From: Micromonospora phaseoli
Lineage (GTDB): Bacteria; Actinomycetota; Actinomycetes; Mycobacteriales; Micromonosporaceae
Assembly: GCF_900109115.1 (NCBI RefSeq)
Contig: NZ_FNYV01000003.1
Coordinates: forward strand, 586,843-650,842
Reading direction: 5' to 3'
DNA: 64,000 bases
Positions 53,202-62,682 of the stretch are shown one piece after another; positions within the stretch are counted from its first letter, which is position 1, and each line of letters starts with the position of its first letter. The translations under genes were made by a program, and so were the position numbers. A model generated the notes under the pieces. The model saw only the letters and a program-made list of their open reading frames with translations, had not been told where the DNA came from and made no database searches.

Positions 53202-53852
53202 ATGCGCGACGAGTTCCGGGCCGAACTTGAAGCCGTCAGCCAGCTACTGGTGGAGATGGCCGAGGGAGTACGGGAGGCGCTACGCCAGGCGACCCGGGCC
53301 CTGCTCGCCGCCGACCGCCGGGCGGCCGAGTCGGTGATCGAGCAGGATGCCGAGATCGACGCGCGCTACCGGCAGGTGGAGGAGCGGGTCTGCGACCTGC
53401 TGGCCCGCCAGGCACCGGTCGCCGGCGACCTACGTGCCATGATCACCGCACTGCACGTCGCCGCCGACCTCGAACGGATGGGCGACCTGGCCGACCACGT
53501 CGCCAAGACCGCGCTGCGCCGGCACCCGTCGCCGGCCGTGCCGGCCGAGCTGCGGCCGGTCTTCACCGACATGGCCAACATCGCCGACCGGATGGCCGAG
53601 AAGATCGCCTCGGTGCTGGCCCACCCCGACGCCGACCTCGCCGCCGAGCTGGACAGCGACGACGACGCGATGGACGAGCTGCACAAGGGCCTGTTCGGGG
53701 TGCTGCTCGGCGCGGACTGGCCGTACGGCGTGGAGACCGCCATCGACGCCACCCTGCTCGGTCGCTTCTACGAGCGCTTTGCCGACCACGCGGTCAACAG
53801 CGGCGAGCACGTGGTCTACCTGATCACCGGTGAACCCGTAACCCCCGCCTGA
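53202..53852 (+). CDS. phoU: Phosphate transport regulator PhoU
   Basis: 216 residues from ATG 53202, with AGGA eight bases upstream; GTG 53196 is too close to it. The two three-helix bundles are clear: DEFRAELEAVSQLLVEMAEGV to LARQAPVAGDLRAMITALHVAADLERMGDLADHVA, then FTDMANIADRMAEKIA to GRFYERFADHAVNSGEHV. The metal-binding E/DxxxD motifs (DLERMGD, YERFADH) are intact. PhoU damps PhoR/SenX3 kinase activity when phosphate is plentiful. It is encoded divergently from senX3. Confidence 0.95.
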   Translation: MRDEFRAELEAVSQLLVEMAEGVREALRQATRALLAADRRAAESVIEQDAEIDARYRQVEERVCDLLARQAPVAGDLRAMITALHVAADLERMGDLADHVAKTALRRHPSPAVPAELRPVFTDMANIADRMAEKIASVLAHPDADLAAELDSDDDAMDELHKGLFGVLLGADWPYGVETAIDATLLGRFYERFADHAVNSGEHVVYLITGEPVTPA

Positions 53853-53911
53853 GGTGCAAGGAAGGGCCCCCTGTTAACGCCTCGCGTATAGCAGGGGGCC
53901 CTTCTTAACAA
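53851..53911. repeat. GGGGGCCC palindromic repeat, locus 2 (terminator-like)
   Basis: Two units face each other: GAAGGGCCCCCTG (53861-53873) pairs perfectly with CAGGGGGCCCTTC (53892-53904) across an 18-base loop, flanked by GTTAAC and TTAAC. The element begins inside the phoU stop codon and lies between convergent phoU and gpm, so here it can act as a bidirectional terminator. It matches the units at 46092-46183 and 59513-59574. Confidence 0.8.
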
Positions 53912-53925
53912 CGAACGCCGGTGGG

Positions 53926-54693
53926 TCAGCGGCCCTGATTCGCCACCGCGGCGGCGGCCTTCTTGGCGGCCTCCGGGTCAAGGTAGGTGCCGCCCAGGGT
54001 CTGCGGGCGCAGCAGCGGGTCCAGGTCGTAGCGCAGCGGAATCCCGGTGGGGATGTTCAGCTTCGCGATCGCCTCGTCACTGATCTGGTCCAGGTGCTTG
54101 ACCAGCGCCCGCAGCGAGTTGCCGTGCGCGGCCACCAGCACCGTGCGGCCGGCCAGGATGTCCGGCACGATCGAGTCGTACCAGTACGGCAGCATCCGCT
54201 CCACGACGTCCTTGAGGCACTCGGTACGCGGCATCAGCTCGGTCGGCAGCAGCGCGTACCGCGGATCGCCGACCTGCGACCACTCGTCGTCGTCGGCGAT
54301 CGGCGGCGGAGGGGTGTCGTACGAGCGGCGCCAGAGCATGAACTGCTCCTCGCCGTACTCGTCGAGGGTCTGCTTCTTGTTCTTGCCCTGCAGGGCGCCG
54401 TAGTGACGCTCGTTCAGCCGCCACGACCGGCGCACCGCGATCCAGTGCCGGTCGGCGGCGTTCAGCGCCAGCTCGGCCGTGCGGATCGCGCGGCGCATCA
54501 CGCTGGTGTGCACCACGTCCGGCAGCAGGTCATGCTCGCGCATCAGCTCACCGCCGCGGCGCGCCTCGCTCTCCCCCTTCTCGGTCAGGTCGACGTCGAC
54601 CCAGCCGGTGAAGAGGTTCTTCGCGTTCCAGTCGCTTTCGCCGTGCCGCAGCAGGACCAGCGTCCCGACGGTGGGCCCCTCGCTAGCTGTCAT
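53926..54693 (-). CDS. gpmA: 2,3-bisphosphoglycerate-dependent phosphoglycerate mutase
   Basis: 255 residues from ATG 54693, eight bases after AGGA. The catalytic phospho-His lies in [19 protein letters not shown], followed by [29 protein letters not shown] and [15 protein letters not shown] with the second His. It interconverts 3- and 2-phosphoglycerate in glycolysis. The C-terminal tail ([16 protein letters not shown]) is longer than in the E. coli enzyme. Gene order gpm-phoU/senX3 resembles gpm1-senX3 of mycobacteria. Confidence 0.97.
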   Translation of the reverse strand: MTASEGPTVGTLVLLRHGESDWNAKNLFTGWVDVDLTEKGESEARRGGELMREHDLLPDVVHTSVMRRAIRTAELALNAADRHWIAVRRSWRLNERHYGALQGKNKKQTLDEYGEEQFMLWRRSYDTPPPPIADDDEWSQVGDPRYALLPTELMPRTECLKDVVERMLPYWYDSIVPDILAGRTVLVAAHGNSLRALVKHLDQISDEAIAKLNIPTGIPLRYDLDPLLRPQTLGGTYLDPEAAKKAAAAVANQGR

Positions 54694-54788
54694 GCCGATC
54701 ATCCTGCCGCAAGGCCCGCCGGGACGCGCGGGAAGGGTCGTGACGACCACCACGTGGAAATCGGGGTGACCCCGATTCCGGCGCACCA

Positions 54789-54810
54789 CTAGGTTGTAAG
54801 GATCACCTAG
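54789..54810. promoter_or_regulatory. Inverted repeat upstream of first MFS gene
   Basis: CTAGGT (54789-54794) and ACCTAG (54805-54810) form a perfect 6-bp inverted repeat with 10-base spacing, 32 bases before the GTG start. It is a plausible regulator site. Confidence 0.4.
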
Positions 54811-54842
54811 ATGACCAGGCATTACGAAACGGGGGCGCCGGC

Positions 54843-56150
54843 GTGGGCGCGATGCGGGGTTGGTTCCGGGACACCACAGGTGGGCTACCTAGGACCTTCT
54901 GGTACCTCTGGACCGGCACGCTGATCAACCGGCTCGGCTCGTTCGTCCTCGTGTTCCTCGCGATCTACCTGACTCAGGAACGCGGCTTCTCCGCCTACCA
55001 GGCCGGCCTGGTGCTCGGCATGTGGGGAGTGGGCGGCGCCGTCGGCACCACGGCCGGCGGCACCCTGACCGACCGCTGGGGGCGGCGTCCCACTCTGCTC
55101 ACCGCCCACCTGGGCGCGGCCGCCATGATGCTCGCCATGGGCTTCGCCCGCGACCTGTGGACGGTCGCGGCGGGCGCCCTGCTGCTCGGCCTCTTCGCCG
55201 AGGCGGCCCGACCGGCGTTCGGCGCCATGATGATCGACGTGGTGCCCGAACGGGACCGGCTCCGTGCCTTCTCGCTCAACTACTGGGCGATCAACCTCGG
55301 GTTCGCCTGCGCCGCGGTGCTGGCCGGATTTGCCGCACAGGCCGGCTACCTGCTGCTCTTCGTGGTGAACGCGTCCACCACGGTGGTCACCGCACTGATC
55401 ATCTTCATCAAGGTGAAGGAAACCCGTACGGTCACCGTCAGCATGCCCCGGGGCGGCGCCCCGGCCGGTGCCCTGCGCACCATCCTGACCGACCGGGTGT
55501 ACCTGGGATTCGTCGCGCTGAACCTGCTCGGCGCACTGGTCTTCCTCCAGCACATCTCGATGCTGCCGATCGCGATGGCCGACTCGGGCCTGAGCCCCGC
55601 CACCTACGGCTCGGTGATCGCGCTCAACGGTGTCCTGATCGTGGCCGGCCAACTCTTCATACCCAGGCTGATCAAGGGCCGCAGCCGGTCGCACGTACTC
55701 GCCCTGGCCGCGATCGTCATGGGAGTCGGCTTCGGGCTGACCGCGTTCGCCGACGTCGCCTGGTTCTACGGGTTCACCGTGCTGATCTGGACGCTCGGCG
55801 AGATGCTGAACTCGCCGTCCAACGCCACCCTCATCGCCGAACTCTCCCCCGCCGAACTGCGCGGTCGCTACCAGGGCGTCTTCTCGCTCTCCTGGCAGCT
55901 GGCCGGGGCAGCGGCCCCCATCCTCGGCGGCCTGGTGCGCGAGCAGGCCGGCAACGCGGCGCTCTGGTTCGGCTGCGCCGCGATCGGCGTGGTGATGGCA
56001 GTCGGCCACCTGCTGTCCGGGCCGGCCCGGGAGCGACGCGCCGTAGCGCTGCGTACCGCGGGCGCCGCGCCGGTGGTGACGGTCCAGTCGACCGCACCGC
56101 AGCCCGCCGCGCCTCAGGCGGCCGAGCCGGTGGCCACCACCGGAGGGTGA
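54843..56150 (+). CDS. MFS transporter (drug-exporter type), copy 1
   Basis: 435 residues from GTG 54843; ATG 54852 is an alternative. Twelve hydrophobic segments are visible. Motif A between TM2 and TM3 reads [15 protein letters not shown], and TM5 carries [16 protein letters not shown] antiporter features. The opening [23 protein letters not shown] is nearly repeated in the next gene, showing a local duplication. MFS proteins of this group export drugs or metabolites by proton antiport. The last 35 residues are Ala/Pro-rich and cytoplasmic. No regulator gene is adjacent. Confidence 0.88.
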   Translation: MGAMRGWFRDTTGGLPRTFWYLWTGTLINRLGSFVLVFLAIYLTQERGFSAYQAGLVLGMWGVGGAVGTTAGGTLTDRWGRRPTLLTAHLGAAAMMLAMGFARDLWTVAAGALLLGLFAEAARPAFGAMMIDVVPERDRLRAFSLNYWAINLGFACAAVLAGFAAQAGYLLLFVVNASTTVVTALIIFIKVKETRTVTVSMPRGGAPAGALRTILTDRVYLGFVALNLLGALVFLQHISMLPIAMADSGLSPATYGSVIALNGVLIVAGQLFIPRLIKGRSRSHVLALAAIVMGVGFGLTAFADVAWFYGFTVLIWTLGEMLNSPSNATLIAELSPAELRGRYQGVFSLSWQLAGAAAPILGGLVREQAGNAALWFGCAAIGVVMAVGHLLSGPARERRAVALRTAGAAPVVTVQSTAPQPAAPQAAEPVATTGG

Positions 56151-56190
56151 CACCGCCCCGGCACGCCTGGCCTCCCACCGCTCAGGCAAG

Positions 56191-56213
56191 ATCTGTTAGG
56201 TAACCGAACAGAT
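56191..56213. promoter_or_regulatory. Inverted repeat upstream of second MFS gene
   Basis: ATCTGTT (56191-56197) and AACAGAT (56207-56213) pair perfectly around AGGTAACCG, 12 bases before the GTG start. The centre includes TTAGGTAACC, slightly like half an iron box. A repressor bound here would block transcription or initiation. Confidence 0.5.
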
Positions 56214-56225
56214 TGGGAGGTCGGA

Positions 56226-57593
56226 GTGCGGGCCGCAGCGCAGCACGACCGCCCGGCAGCCGGGGGGCCACGGCGCTGGCTGACCGACACCGCGGGCGGG
56301 CTGCCCGCCACGTTCTGGTACCTCTGGGCCGGCCTGCTGATCAATCGGGCCGGCGCGTTCGCGATGCTCTTCCTGTCGCTCTACCTGACCGCCAGTCGGG
56401 GTGCCAGCGAATCGCTCGCCGGCCTGGTCGTCGGCGCCTACGGCGCCGGCGGGGCGGCCGGCGTGCTGCTCGGCGGCGTCCTGGCCGACCGCTGGGGACG
56501 GCGTTCGACGCTGCTCGCGGCACACCTGGTCACCGCCGTCCTGATGGTCGCGCTGGCGCTCAGCCAGCACCTCGGTGTGATCGCGGCGCTCGCCCTGCTG
56601 GTCGGCGTCACGCACTCGATGCCGAGCCCGGCCTTCGTCGCGGCGATCGTCGACGTGGTACCCGAGCACCGCCGGTCGCGCGCGTTCAACCTGCAGTTCT
56701 GGGCCTTCAACCTCGGCATGGCAGTGGCCTCGCTGCTGGCCGGCCTGCTGGCCGAGGCGAGCTATGTCGCACTGTTCCTGGTCGACGCCGTCGCCACACT
56801 GGCCACCGCCGCACTCATCGCCTGGAAGGTCCCCGAGACTCTCGGCACGCGTGGCACGACACCGGCTCCACCGGCGACGACGCCCACCGGCACGCTGCCG
56901 ACACCACCCAGCGGCACGCTGGTTACCTCGCACATCGACGCACGCCCGGTGCACCGGCGGCCGGGGCTGCACACCGCGTTGACCGACCGGCACTTCATGA
57001 CCTTCGTGGGGCTGACCTTCATCCTGGCCGTACTGACCATGCAGGCATCGACGATCATGCCGCTGGCGATGCGGGCGGACGGGCTGGGGCCGTCCGCCTA
57101 CGGCACGGTGGTGGCGCTGGGCGGGGTGTTGATCGTCCTGGGGCAACTCTTCGTACCCCGGCTCATCGACCGTCACCGCAAGGCCCACGTGCTGGCCCTC
57201 TCCACCGCGCTGCTCGCCGTCGGCTTCGGTGCGCTCGCCGCCGCCGACGTCCTCCCGTTCTACCTGGTCGCCTGCGTCGTCTGGACGGTTGGCTCGATGC
57301 TGGCCGCACCGCCCAACGCGCAGATCAACGCGGACCTGGCGCCGCCTGTCCTGCGGGCCCGCTACCAGTCGGTGTTCTACCTGGCCTTCCCGGCGGCGTC
57401 GTTCGTGGCACCCACGCTCGGCGGGTTCAGCCTGCAGCGGTGGGGCGACGGGCACTGGCTGCTCGTCGGTGCGCTGGGCCTGCTGGCCGCCGGCGGACAC
57501 CTGCTCGCCGGGCCGTCCCGGGAACGGCGGGTGGCCGCCCTGCGCCGCCAGTTGGCGGAGCCGGTCGAGCCGTCGTTGGCCACTCGCGCCTGA
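56226..57593 (+). CDS. MFS transporter (drug-exporter type), copy 2
   Basis: 455 residues from GTG 56226, five bases after GGGAGG. It opens TAGGLPATFWYLWAGLLINRAG after a short basic tail and has motif A GGVLADRWGRRSTLL. It is the paralogue of the preceding gene with the same order of TM segments, but has a longer Thr/Pro-rich central loop (about 215-245). A hairpin terminator follows. Export of a small molecule is inferred; the two proteins may form a pair with distinct substrates, since their flanking inverted repeats differ. Confidence 0.88.
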   Translation: MRAAAQHDRPAAGGPRRWLTDTAGGLPATFWYLWAGLLINRAGAFAMLFLSLYLTASRGASESLAGLVVGAYGAGGAAGVLLGGVLADRWGRRSTLLAAHLVTAVLMVALALSQHLGVIAALALLVGVTHSMPSPAFVAAIVDVVPEHRRSRAFNLQFWAFNLGMAVASLLAGLLAEASYVALFLVDAVATLATAALIAWKVPETLGTRGTTPAPPATTPTGTLPTPPSGTLVTSHIDARPVHRRPGLHTALTDRHFMTFVGLTFILAVLTMQASTIMPLAMRADGLGPSAYGTVVALGGVLIVLGQLFVPRLIDRHRKAHVLALSTALLAVGFGALAAADVLPFYLVACVVWTVGSMLAAPPNAQINADLAPPVLRARYQSVFYLAFPAASFVAPTLGGFSLQRWGDGHWLLVGALGLLAAGGHLLAGPSRERRVAALRRQLAEPVEPSLATRA

Positions 57594-57606
57594 GTCGGGT
57601 GACACG

Positions 57607-57643
57607 CCGATGTGCCCGACACGAAGCGTGCCGGGCACATCGG
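57607..57643 (+). terminator. Terminator after the second MFS gene
   Basis: Arms 57607-57623 (CCGATGTGCCCGACACG) and 57627-57643 pair over 17 bp with one A-C mismatch, loop AAG, 13 bases after the stop codon. Confidence 0.75.
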
Positions 57644-57975
57644 GCCGTACGACCGGCGGCGGCGGGCGGCACTCACCCCCGTAAGCAACGCCCGCTCGCG
57701 CCGCCGGTCCAAACAGGTGGGCCACCGTCCCCCAACGGTGTCGGTCCACCCGTCCCCCGACGCCTCACCCGGTGCACGGATCTGATCGATCCGCCGCTCC
57801 CCCGAACGGTTCCGAGCGTGGCGCGGTTCAATAAAGTTAGTTCGGCCCGCCGTTCCGATTCAACCTGATCGGCTGTCTCGCCCGTCACAGCGACGGGTTT
57901 CGGTCCCGGACGGCCAATCACGGGCCCTCGCTCACCGCCAACAGCGGGTACCCGGACGACATTCCCGCAAACCTC
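57644..57975. other. Convergent intergenic region without a visible gene
   Basis: 332 bases between the MFS terminator and the end of the minus-strand Rho_N protein gene. One AT-rich patch (TTCAATAAAGTTAG, near 57828) stands out. Open frames here are short, lack an RBS and follow GC skew only. I see no gene or repeat. Confidence 0.5.
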
Positions 57976-58845
57976 TCACCCGTCCTCCCGATCGGGTGAT
58001 TCGGTCCGGAAGAAGTTGCTCTGCCGGCCGTCGCGCAGCTGCTCCTGGTAGATCAGGTTCAGCCGGCGGAGATCGAAGGTATGGAACCACTCGTCCCAGG
58101 TGATCTCGCGTACCCGGCTGCTCTCCCGATAACCCGGAATGTTGAAGGTGAGCACGCCGGCTCGGCCGTCCCGCTCGGTACCGTTGATCGTCGCCGGCTT
58201 GGCGCCCCGCTCCCGGGCCCAGCGCCGGATGACGTCGTGGTTGGTGGTGACCAGGCTGCGGCCGGGACGCTCCGGTCGGTCCTGGACCGAGGAGATCACC
58301 TGCGACGACCGGACCGACCGGGAGGTCGACCGGCCGGTCGACGGGCCACCACTGCGGGCCGGCGCCGCCTTGGCCGCACCCCGCGGCGCAGCGGCCCTGC
58401 GAGCCGGCGCCGCGCCCGCCGTGGACTTACGGGCCGCCGTACCCGCCGTGGACTTACGGGCCGCCGTGCTTGCCGTGGCCTTCCGCGGGGCGGACTTGCG
58501 CGCTCCCGTCGTGGACTTGCGCGCCGCCCTGGTCGTGGACTTGCGCGCCGCGCCCGCCCGCGTACCCGAAGTCTTCGTGGCGCTGGCGCGGCCGGCCGGT
58601 CCGCTGCTCCGGCGTCCGGCACCGCCCGACCGGAGCGCCTTCGCCAGCGTCTTCACCAGCTCCGGCTTGCGCAGCGCGGAGATGCCGGAGACCCCGTACC
58701 GGCGCAACTGCCCCCTGATGTCGTCCACACGCATCTGCGAGATCTCCGACTCGGAGATCCGCGCCGTGTTCGGGCCTGCGTTGCGGCTCTGCCGCTTGGT
58801 ACCGGTCGCGGTCCCGCCGCGACCCGAGCTGTTTCGCTGAGCCAT
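57976..58845 (-). CDS. Rho_N-domain, histone-H1-like nucleoid-type protein
   Basis: 289 residues from the start at 58845. Residues about 28-72 (ISESEISQMRVDDIRGQLRR, YGVSGISALRKPELVKTLAK) form a Rho-N/SAP-like nucleic-acid-binding domain. Residues 75-170 are a Lys/Arg/Ala/Ser/Thr-rich stretch with repeated AARKST(T/A)G units, like the tail of histone H1 and mycobacterial HupB. The C-terminal 90 residues (LVTTNHDVIRRWARERGAKP, then TWDEWFHTFDLRRLNLIYQE) form a separate conserved domain, found alone in many actinobacterial hypotheticals. It probably binds DNA or RNA; the C-terminal domain's role is unknown. Confidence 0.75.
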   Translation of the reverse strand: MAQRNSSGRGGTATGTKRQSRNAGPNTARISESEISQMRVDDIRGQLRRYGVSGISALRKPELVKTLAKALRSGGAGRRSSGPAGRASATKTSGTRAGAARKSTTRAARKSTTGARKSAPRKATASTAARKSTAGTAARKSTAGAAPARRAAAPRGAAKAAPARSGGPSTGRSTSRSVRSSQVISSVQDRPERPGRSLVTTNHDVIRRWARERGAKPATINGTERDGRAGVLTFNIPGYRESSRVREITWDEWFHTFDLRRLNLIYQEQLRDGRQSNFFRTESPDREDG

Positions 58846-58921
58846 CAGTGCTCACGCTCCTCGACACTCGTGTCTCGGCGCGGCGGGTCCCAACGCCGCA
58901 CCGCGCGGTGCGGCTTACCCG

Positions 58922-59452
58922 TCAGGGACGGTCCGAACCTCCATCGGACGGCGAATCGACCCCGGGCTGCGACGGCTCGAACAGGTGCGCGAAGGCGGCA
59001 AGGTTGGCCGTGGACTCGCCCCGCTTGACCCGCCACTCCCACTCGCGTCGGATCGAGCTGCCGAAGCCGATCTCCAACATCGTGTCGAACGACTCGTCGG
59101 CGTAGGTCAGCACCGCGCCGAGCAGCCGATCCAGCTCGTCGGCGTCGACTCCGGCGGGGTTGACCCGGCCGGTGAGGTAGACGTCGCCGACCGCGTCGAT
59201 GGAGAACGAGACCGCGTACATCTTGGCGTTGCGCTGCAACAGCCAGGCCCACAGCTCCTCGCGGCGCTCGTCCGGCTGGCGCATCACGAAAGCCTCGATC
59301 CGCAGGGCGTGCTCGCCCACGATCAGGTTGCAGATCGTCTTGAGCTTGTGGGTGCCGGGCAGGGTCACCGCGTACGCCCCCGGGCCGGTGGACTCGCAGG
59401 CGAGCTCCCGCTCCGCGCAGACAGACTCGATCAAGGTCCCGAGGTCGCTCAT
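58922..59452 (-). CDS. YbjN-domain protein
   Basis: 176 residues from ATG 59452. The YbjN fold shows LKTICNLIVGEHALRIEAFVMR, WAWLLQRNAKMYAVSFSIDAVGDVYLTGRV and LLGAVLTYADESFDTMLEIGF. Family members resemble type III secretion chaperones and influence stress and motility in E. coli, but the biochemical role is unknown. The gene lies next to mshA as Rv0487 does in M. tuberculosis, a long-conserved neighbourhood. The acidic, Ser/Pro-rich last 20 residues are variable. Confidence 0.9.
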   Translation of the reverse strand: MSDLGTLIESVCAERELACESTGPGAYAVTLPGTHKLKTICNLIVGEHALRIEAFVMRQPDERREELWAWLLQRNAKMYAVSFSIDAVGDVYLTGRVNPAGVDADELDRLLGAVLTYADESFDTMLEIGFGSSIRREWEWRVKRGESTANLAAFAHLFEPSQPGVDSPSDGGSDRP

Positions 59453-59512
59453 CCGATCAACTCTACGGCCAGCCCCGCCACACCGCCCGATCGTCGGCAG
59501 CCGGCGTTGCCC

Positions 59513-59574
59513 GGCGTTAACAGGGGGCCCTTCCTATACACCAGGCGTTAACAGGGGGCCCTTCCTTACTCACC
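59513..59574. repeat. GGGGGCCC repeats in tandem, locus 3
   Basis: Two direct copies of GGCGTTAACAGGGGGCCCTT (starting 59513 and 59544, period 31) followed by CCTATACACCA or CCTTACTCACCA. The second copy overlaps the mshA stop codon at 59570-59572. Units match those at 46092-46183 and 53851-53911, but here they are head to tail. Confidence 0.85.
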
Positions 59575-60922
59575 AGCAGCGGGAGGTGGCGAGTTCGGCG
59601 GCGAAGCGCGCCCGGTGCGCGGCGATCGCCTCGCCGTAGACGGTGAGCAGGCCGGTGGCGGTGCGGTGCCAGGAGAAGTTGCGGGCATGCCGGGCGGCGC
59701 CGACGGACAGCTCGGCCCGACGCGCCCGATCGGGCAGCAGACGGCCGAGCGTACGCGCCCAGTCGACCGGGTCGTGGCCGCGCACCAGCACGCCGCTGAC
59801 CTGGTCGCGTACCGCGGTGACCAGGCCGCCGACGGCTGCGGCCACCACGGGCGTGCCGCAGGCCTGGGCCTCCAGCGCGACCAGACCGAAGGATTCGTTG
59901 TACGACGGCACCGCGATCAGGTCGGCCGCCTGGTACAGCAGGGGCAGGTCGGCACCGGTGAGCGGCGGCAGGAAGTGCAGCCGGTCGGTGACTCCGAGCG
60001 AGGCGGCCAGCTCGATCAGGGCGGTCGGCCGGTCCAGCCCGCTGCCGCTGGGGCCACCACAGATCACCACCGCGACGTCACGGGCCAGCGCGGGATCCCG
60101 CTCGCGCAGCGCGGCGATCGCCCGAATCAGCACGTCCGGCGCCTTCAGCGGTTGGATCCGTCCGACGAAGGCCACCAGGTGACCTCGGCTCGGCAGGCCC
60201 AACCGCGCACGGGCGTCGGCGGCGGCGCGGTCCCGGTCGCCGGGTACCGGACGGAACCGGTCCAGGTCCACGCCGGGCTCCACCACCGCCACCCGGGTCG
60301 GGTCGGCGTCGTACCGGCCGATCAGGTCCCGCGCCTCGACCCGGGTGTTCGCGACCAGCCGGTCCGCCTCCGCGACCACCTGCTCCTCGCCGATCACCCG
60401 CGCCTTGGGTTCCGGCCGGTCTCCGGCGGCGAGCTGCGCGTTCTTGACCTTGGCCAGGGTGTGCGCGCTGTGCACCAGCGGCACCCCCCAGCGATCCTTG
60501 GCCAGCCAGCCGACCTGGCCGGAGAGCCAGTAGTGGGAGTGGACGAGGTCGTAGTGGCCGGGTGGGCGGGCCGCCTCGGCGCGCAGCACGCCGGCGGTGA
60601 ACGCGCAGAGCTGCCCCGGCAACTCCTCCTTGGTCAGCCCTTCCAGCGGACCGGCCATCACGTGCCGGACGTGGACTCCGGGGGTCACCTCCACCAGGGG
60701 TGGCAGGTCGCCCGAGGTGGCCCGGGTGAAGATCTCGACCTCGACGTTCGCCTCGGCCAACCGCCGGGCGACCTCAAGGATGTAGACGTTCATCCCGCCA
60801 GCGTCTCCGGTGCCCGGCTGGTGCAGCGGCGAGGTGTGCACCGAGAGTGTCGCGATCCGCCGGGGTCGCGGCCACGGCAGGGAGCCTCGCTGACGACCGA
60901 CACCGGTGTGCTGTTCCGCCAC
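59570..60922 (-). CDS. mshA: D-inositol-3-phosphate glycosyltransferase (mycothiol biosynthesis)
   Basis: 450 residues from GTG 60922, five bases after GGGAG; GTG 60940 has no RBS. The GT-B fold shows [26 protein letters not shown], the family's donor/acceptor glycine loop, then [42 protein letters not shown] and [21 protein letters not shown] with the EX7E motif. MshA joins UDP-GlcNAc and inositol-3-phosphate, the first step to mycothiol. This strongly supports an actinobacterial source. Its 3' end coincides with a repeat copy. Confidence 0.96.
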   Translation of the reverse strand: MAEQHTGVGRQRGSLPWPRPRRIATLSVHTSPLHQPGTGDAGGMNVYILEVARRLAEANVEVEIFTRATSGDLPPLVEVTPGVHVRHVMAGPLEGLTKEELPGQLCAFTAGVLRAEAARPPGHYDLVHSHYWLSGQVGWLAKDRWGVPLVHSAHTLAKVKNAQLAAGDRPEPKARVIGEEQVVAEADRLVANTRVEARDLIGRYDADPTRVAVVEPGVDLDRFRPVPGDRDRAAADARARLGLPSRGHLVAFVGRIQPLKAPDVLIRAIAALRERDPALARDVAVVICGGPSGSGLDRPTALIELAASLGVTDRLHFLPPLTGADLPLLYQAADLIAVPSYNESFGLVALEAQACGTPVVAAAVGGLVTAVRDQVSGVLVRGHDPVDWARTLGRLLPDRARRAELSVGAARHARNFSWHRTATGLLTVYGEAIAAHRARFAAELATSRCW

Positions 60923-61104
60923 GTCCGCTCCCTTTGCCACGGTTGATGCCGTCTCGCACGACCGGCGCTCCTGCGTAAACCTCCACGCCGGATGTCATCT
61001 TCCCGATCGGCCGCGGGAAATACGTCGGCCAGACCCCTGGGCGTGACCGACCTCATGTCGACGGCGCCGCTCGGGGACCGAGGGCGGGGGGTGAGAATGG
61101 CCCG

Positions 61105-61869
61105 ATGAGTCGTGTCGCCGTCGTCACCGGAGCGTCCAGCGGAATCGGCGCAGCCACCGCCCGGCGGCTCGCCGCCGAGGGTTTCCACGTCCTGGCCGCC
61201 GCGCGGCGTACCGACCGGTTGACCGATCTGGTCACCGAGATCACCGCTGCCGGCGGCGCCGCCACCGCGGTGGCCTGCGATGTCACCTCCGACGAGTCGG
61301 TGGCCGGCCTCGCGCGGGCCGCGCAGCAGGCACCCGGGTCAGTTGCACTGCTGGTCAACAACGCCGGCGGGGCACGCGGGCTTGATCCGGTGGAGTCCGG
61401 GTCGGTCGCCGACTGGCAGTGGATGTACGACGTCAACGTGCTCGGCACCCTGCGGGTCACCCAGGCGCTGCTGCCGGCGCTGGAGTCCTCGGGCGCCGGC
61501 ACCATCGTCGTCGTCTCGTCGACCGCCGGCTTCACGGTGTACGAGGGCGGCGGCGGCTACACCGCGGCCAAGCACGCACAGACCGCGATCGCCGGCACGT
61601 TGCGGCTGGAGCTGTGCGGACGTCCGGTCCGGGTGATCGAGATCGACCCGGGCATGGTGCGGACCGACGAGTTCGCCCTGGTCCGCTTCCAGGGAGATGC
61701 CGACCGGGCGGGTGCCGTCTACGCCGGGGTCGCGGAGCCACTGGTTGCCGAGGACGTCGCCGACTGCATCGCCTGGTGTGCCACCCGCCCGCAGCACGTC
61801 AACGTGGATCGGCTCGTCGTCCGTCCGCTGGCCCAGGCCGCCCAGCACAAGGTGCACCGGACAAGCTGA
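61105..61869 (+). CDS. Short-chain dehydrogenase/reductase
   Basis: 254 residues. The classical SDR motifs are intact: VVTGASSGIGAATARRL, VNNAGG, VVVSSTAGFTVYEGGGGYTAAKHAQ with Ser, Tyr and Lys of the active site, and IDPGMVRTDEF. NADP preference is suggested by AARRTDR after the second strand. It resembles the YdfG group acting on 3-hydroxy acids or serine. Its position near mshA matches Rv0484c, although orientation relative to neighbours was not checked. It is divergent from mshA across 182 bases; the next gene starts 14 bases after its stop. Confidence 0.92.
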   Translation: MSRVAVVTGASSGIGAATARRLAAEGFHVLAAARRTDRLTDLVTEITAAGGAATAVACDVTSDESVAGLARAAQQAPGSVALLVNNAGGARGLDPVESGSVADWQWMYDVNVLGTLRVTQALLPALESSGAGTIVVVSSTAGFTVYEGGGGYTAAKHAQTAIAGTLRLELCGRPVRVIEIDPGMVRTDEFALVRFQGDADRAGAVYAGVAEPLVAEDVADCIAWCATRPQHVNVDRLVVRPLAQAAQHKVHRTS

Positions 61870-61882
61870 GCCGGATTCCACG

Positions 61883-62677
61883 ATGACCACGCGGACGCCC
61901 CGGCCGATCGGGGTGGCGACCCGGGGAACCACCGGCCCCAACCGGCTGCGCCGGGTGGACAACTGGATGGTGGAGAGCTGCGCCGAGGCGCTGCGGTCCG
62001 CACCGGACCCGCTGGTGGTCGACCTCGGCTACGGCGCGACCCCGGTGACGGCGGTGGAGCTGCGCGCCCGGCTCGCCGCCCGGGTCCGCGCCGACGTGCG
62101 GGTGGTCGGGCTGGAGATCGATCCGGTACGCGTCGCCGACGCCCTTCCCGCCGCCGACCCACCCGGGCTCACCTTCGTCCAGGGCGGCTTCGAGCTGGCC
62201 GGTCTGCGCCCGAGGCTGGTCCGCGCGTTCAACGTGCTGCGCCAGTACGACGAGAGCGAGGTGGCCGGCGCGTGGGCCACGCTCGTTGCGGGCCTCGCCC
62301 CGGGCGGGCTGCTGGTGGAGGGCACCTGCGACGAGTTGGGCCGCCTCGGCGGCTGGGTGCTGCTCGACGCCGACGGCCCGCGCTCGTTGACCCTGGCCAC
62401 CCGGCTGGCCTCCCTCGACAATCCGGCCGAACTCGCCGAACGGCTACCCAAGGCGCTGATCCACCGCAACGTGCCGGGCGAGCCGGTCCACGACCTGATC
62501 CAGGCTCTGGAGGGGGCCTGGCGGACCGCCGCCGGCTATGCCCCCTTCGGCCCTCGTCAACGCTGGCTGCAGACCGTGGCCGCCGTCCACGCCCAGGGCT
62601 GGCCCATCCTCGACCGACCCCGCCGCTGGCGCCTGGGCGAACTCACCGTCGCCTGGCCCGCCATCGCCCCCACCTGA
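61883..62677 (+). CDS. SAM-dependent methyltransferase-like protein
   Basis: 264 residues from ATG 61883. The N-terminal RDNWM-like patch (LRRVDNWMVESCAEAL) is followed by motif I LVVDLGYGATPVTAVELRARL, VVGLEIDPVRVADA and FELAGLRPRLVRAFNVLRQYDESEV. The acceptor-side motifs are those of an actinobacterial family of unknown substrate. The gene starts 14 bases after the SDR stop, so they are probably cotranscribed, and an inverted repeat terminates the unit. Confidence 0.82.
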   Translation: MTTRTPRPIGVATRGTTGPNRLRRVDNWMVESCAEALRSAPDPLVVDLGYGATPVTAVELRARLAARVRADVRVVGLEIDPVRVADALPAADPPGLTFVQGGFELAGLRPRLVRAFNVLRQYDESEVAGAWATLVAGLAPGGLLVEGTCDELGRLGGWVLLDADGPRSLTLATRLASLDNPAELAERLPKALIHRNVPGEPVHDLIQALEGAWRTAAGYAPFGPRQRWLQTVAAVHAQGWPILDRPRRWRLGELTVAWPAIAPT

Positions 62678-62682
62678 CCGTT

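Noticed and set aside
56198..56210. Iron box for DtxR/IdeR ahead of the second MFS gene
   Set aside because: TTAGGTAACC matches only part of the 19-base consensus; the outer inverted repeat is better supported as the operator.
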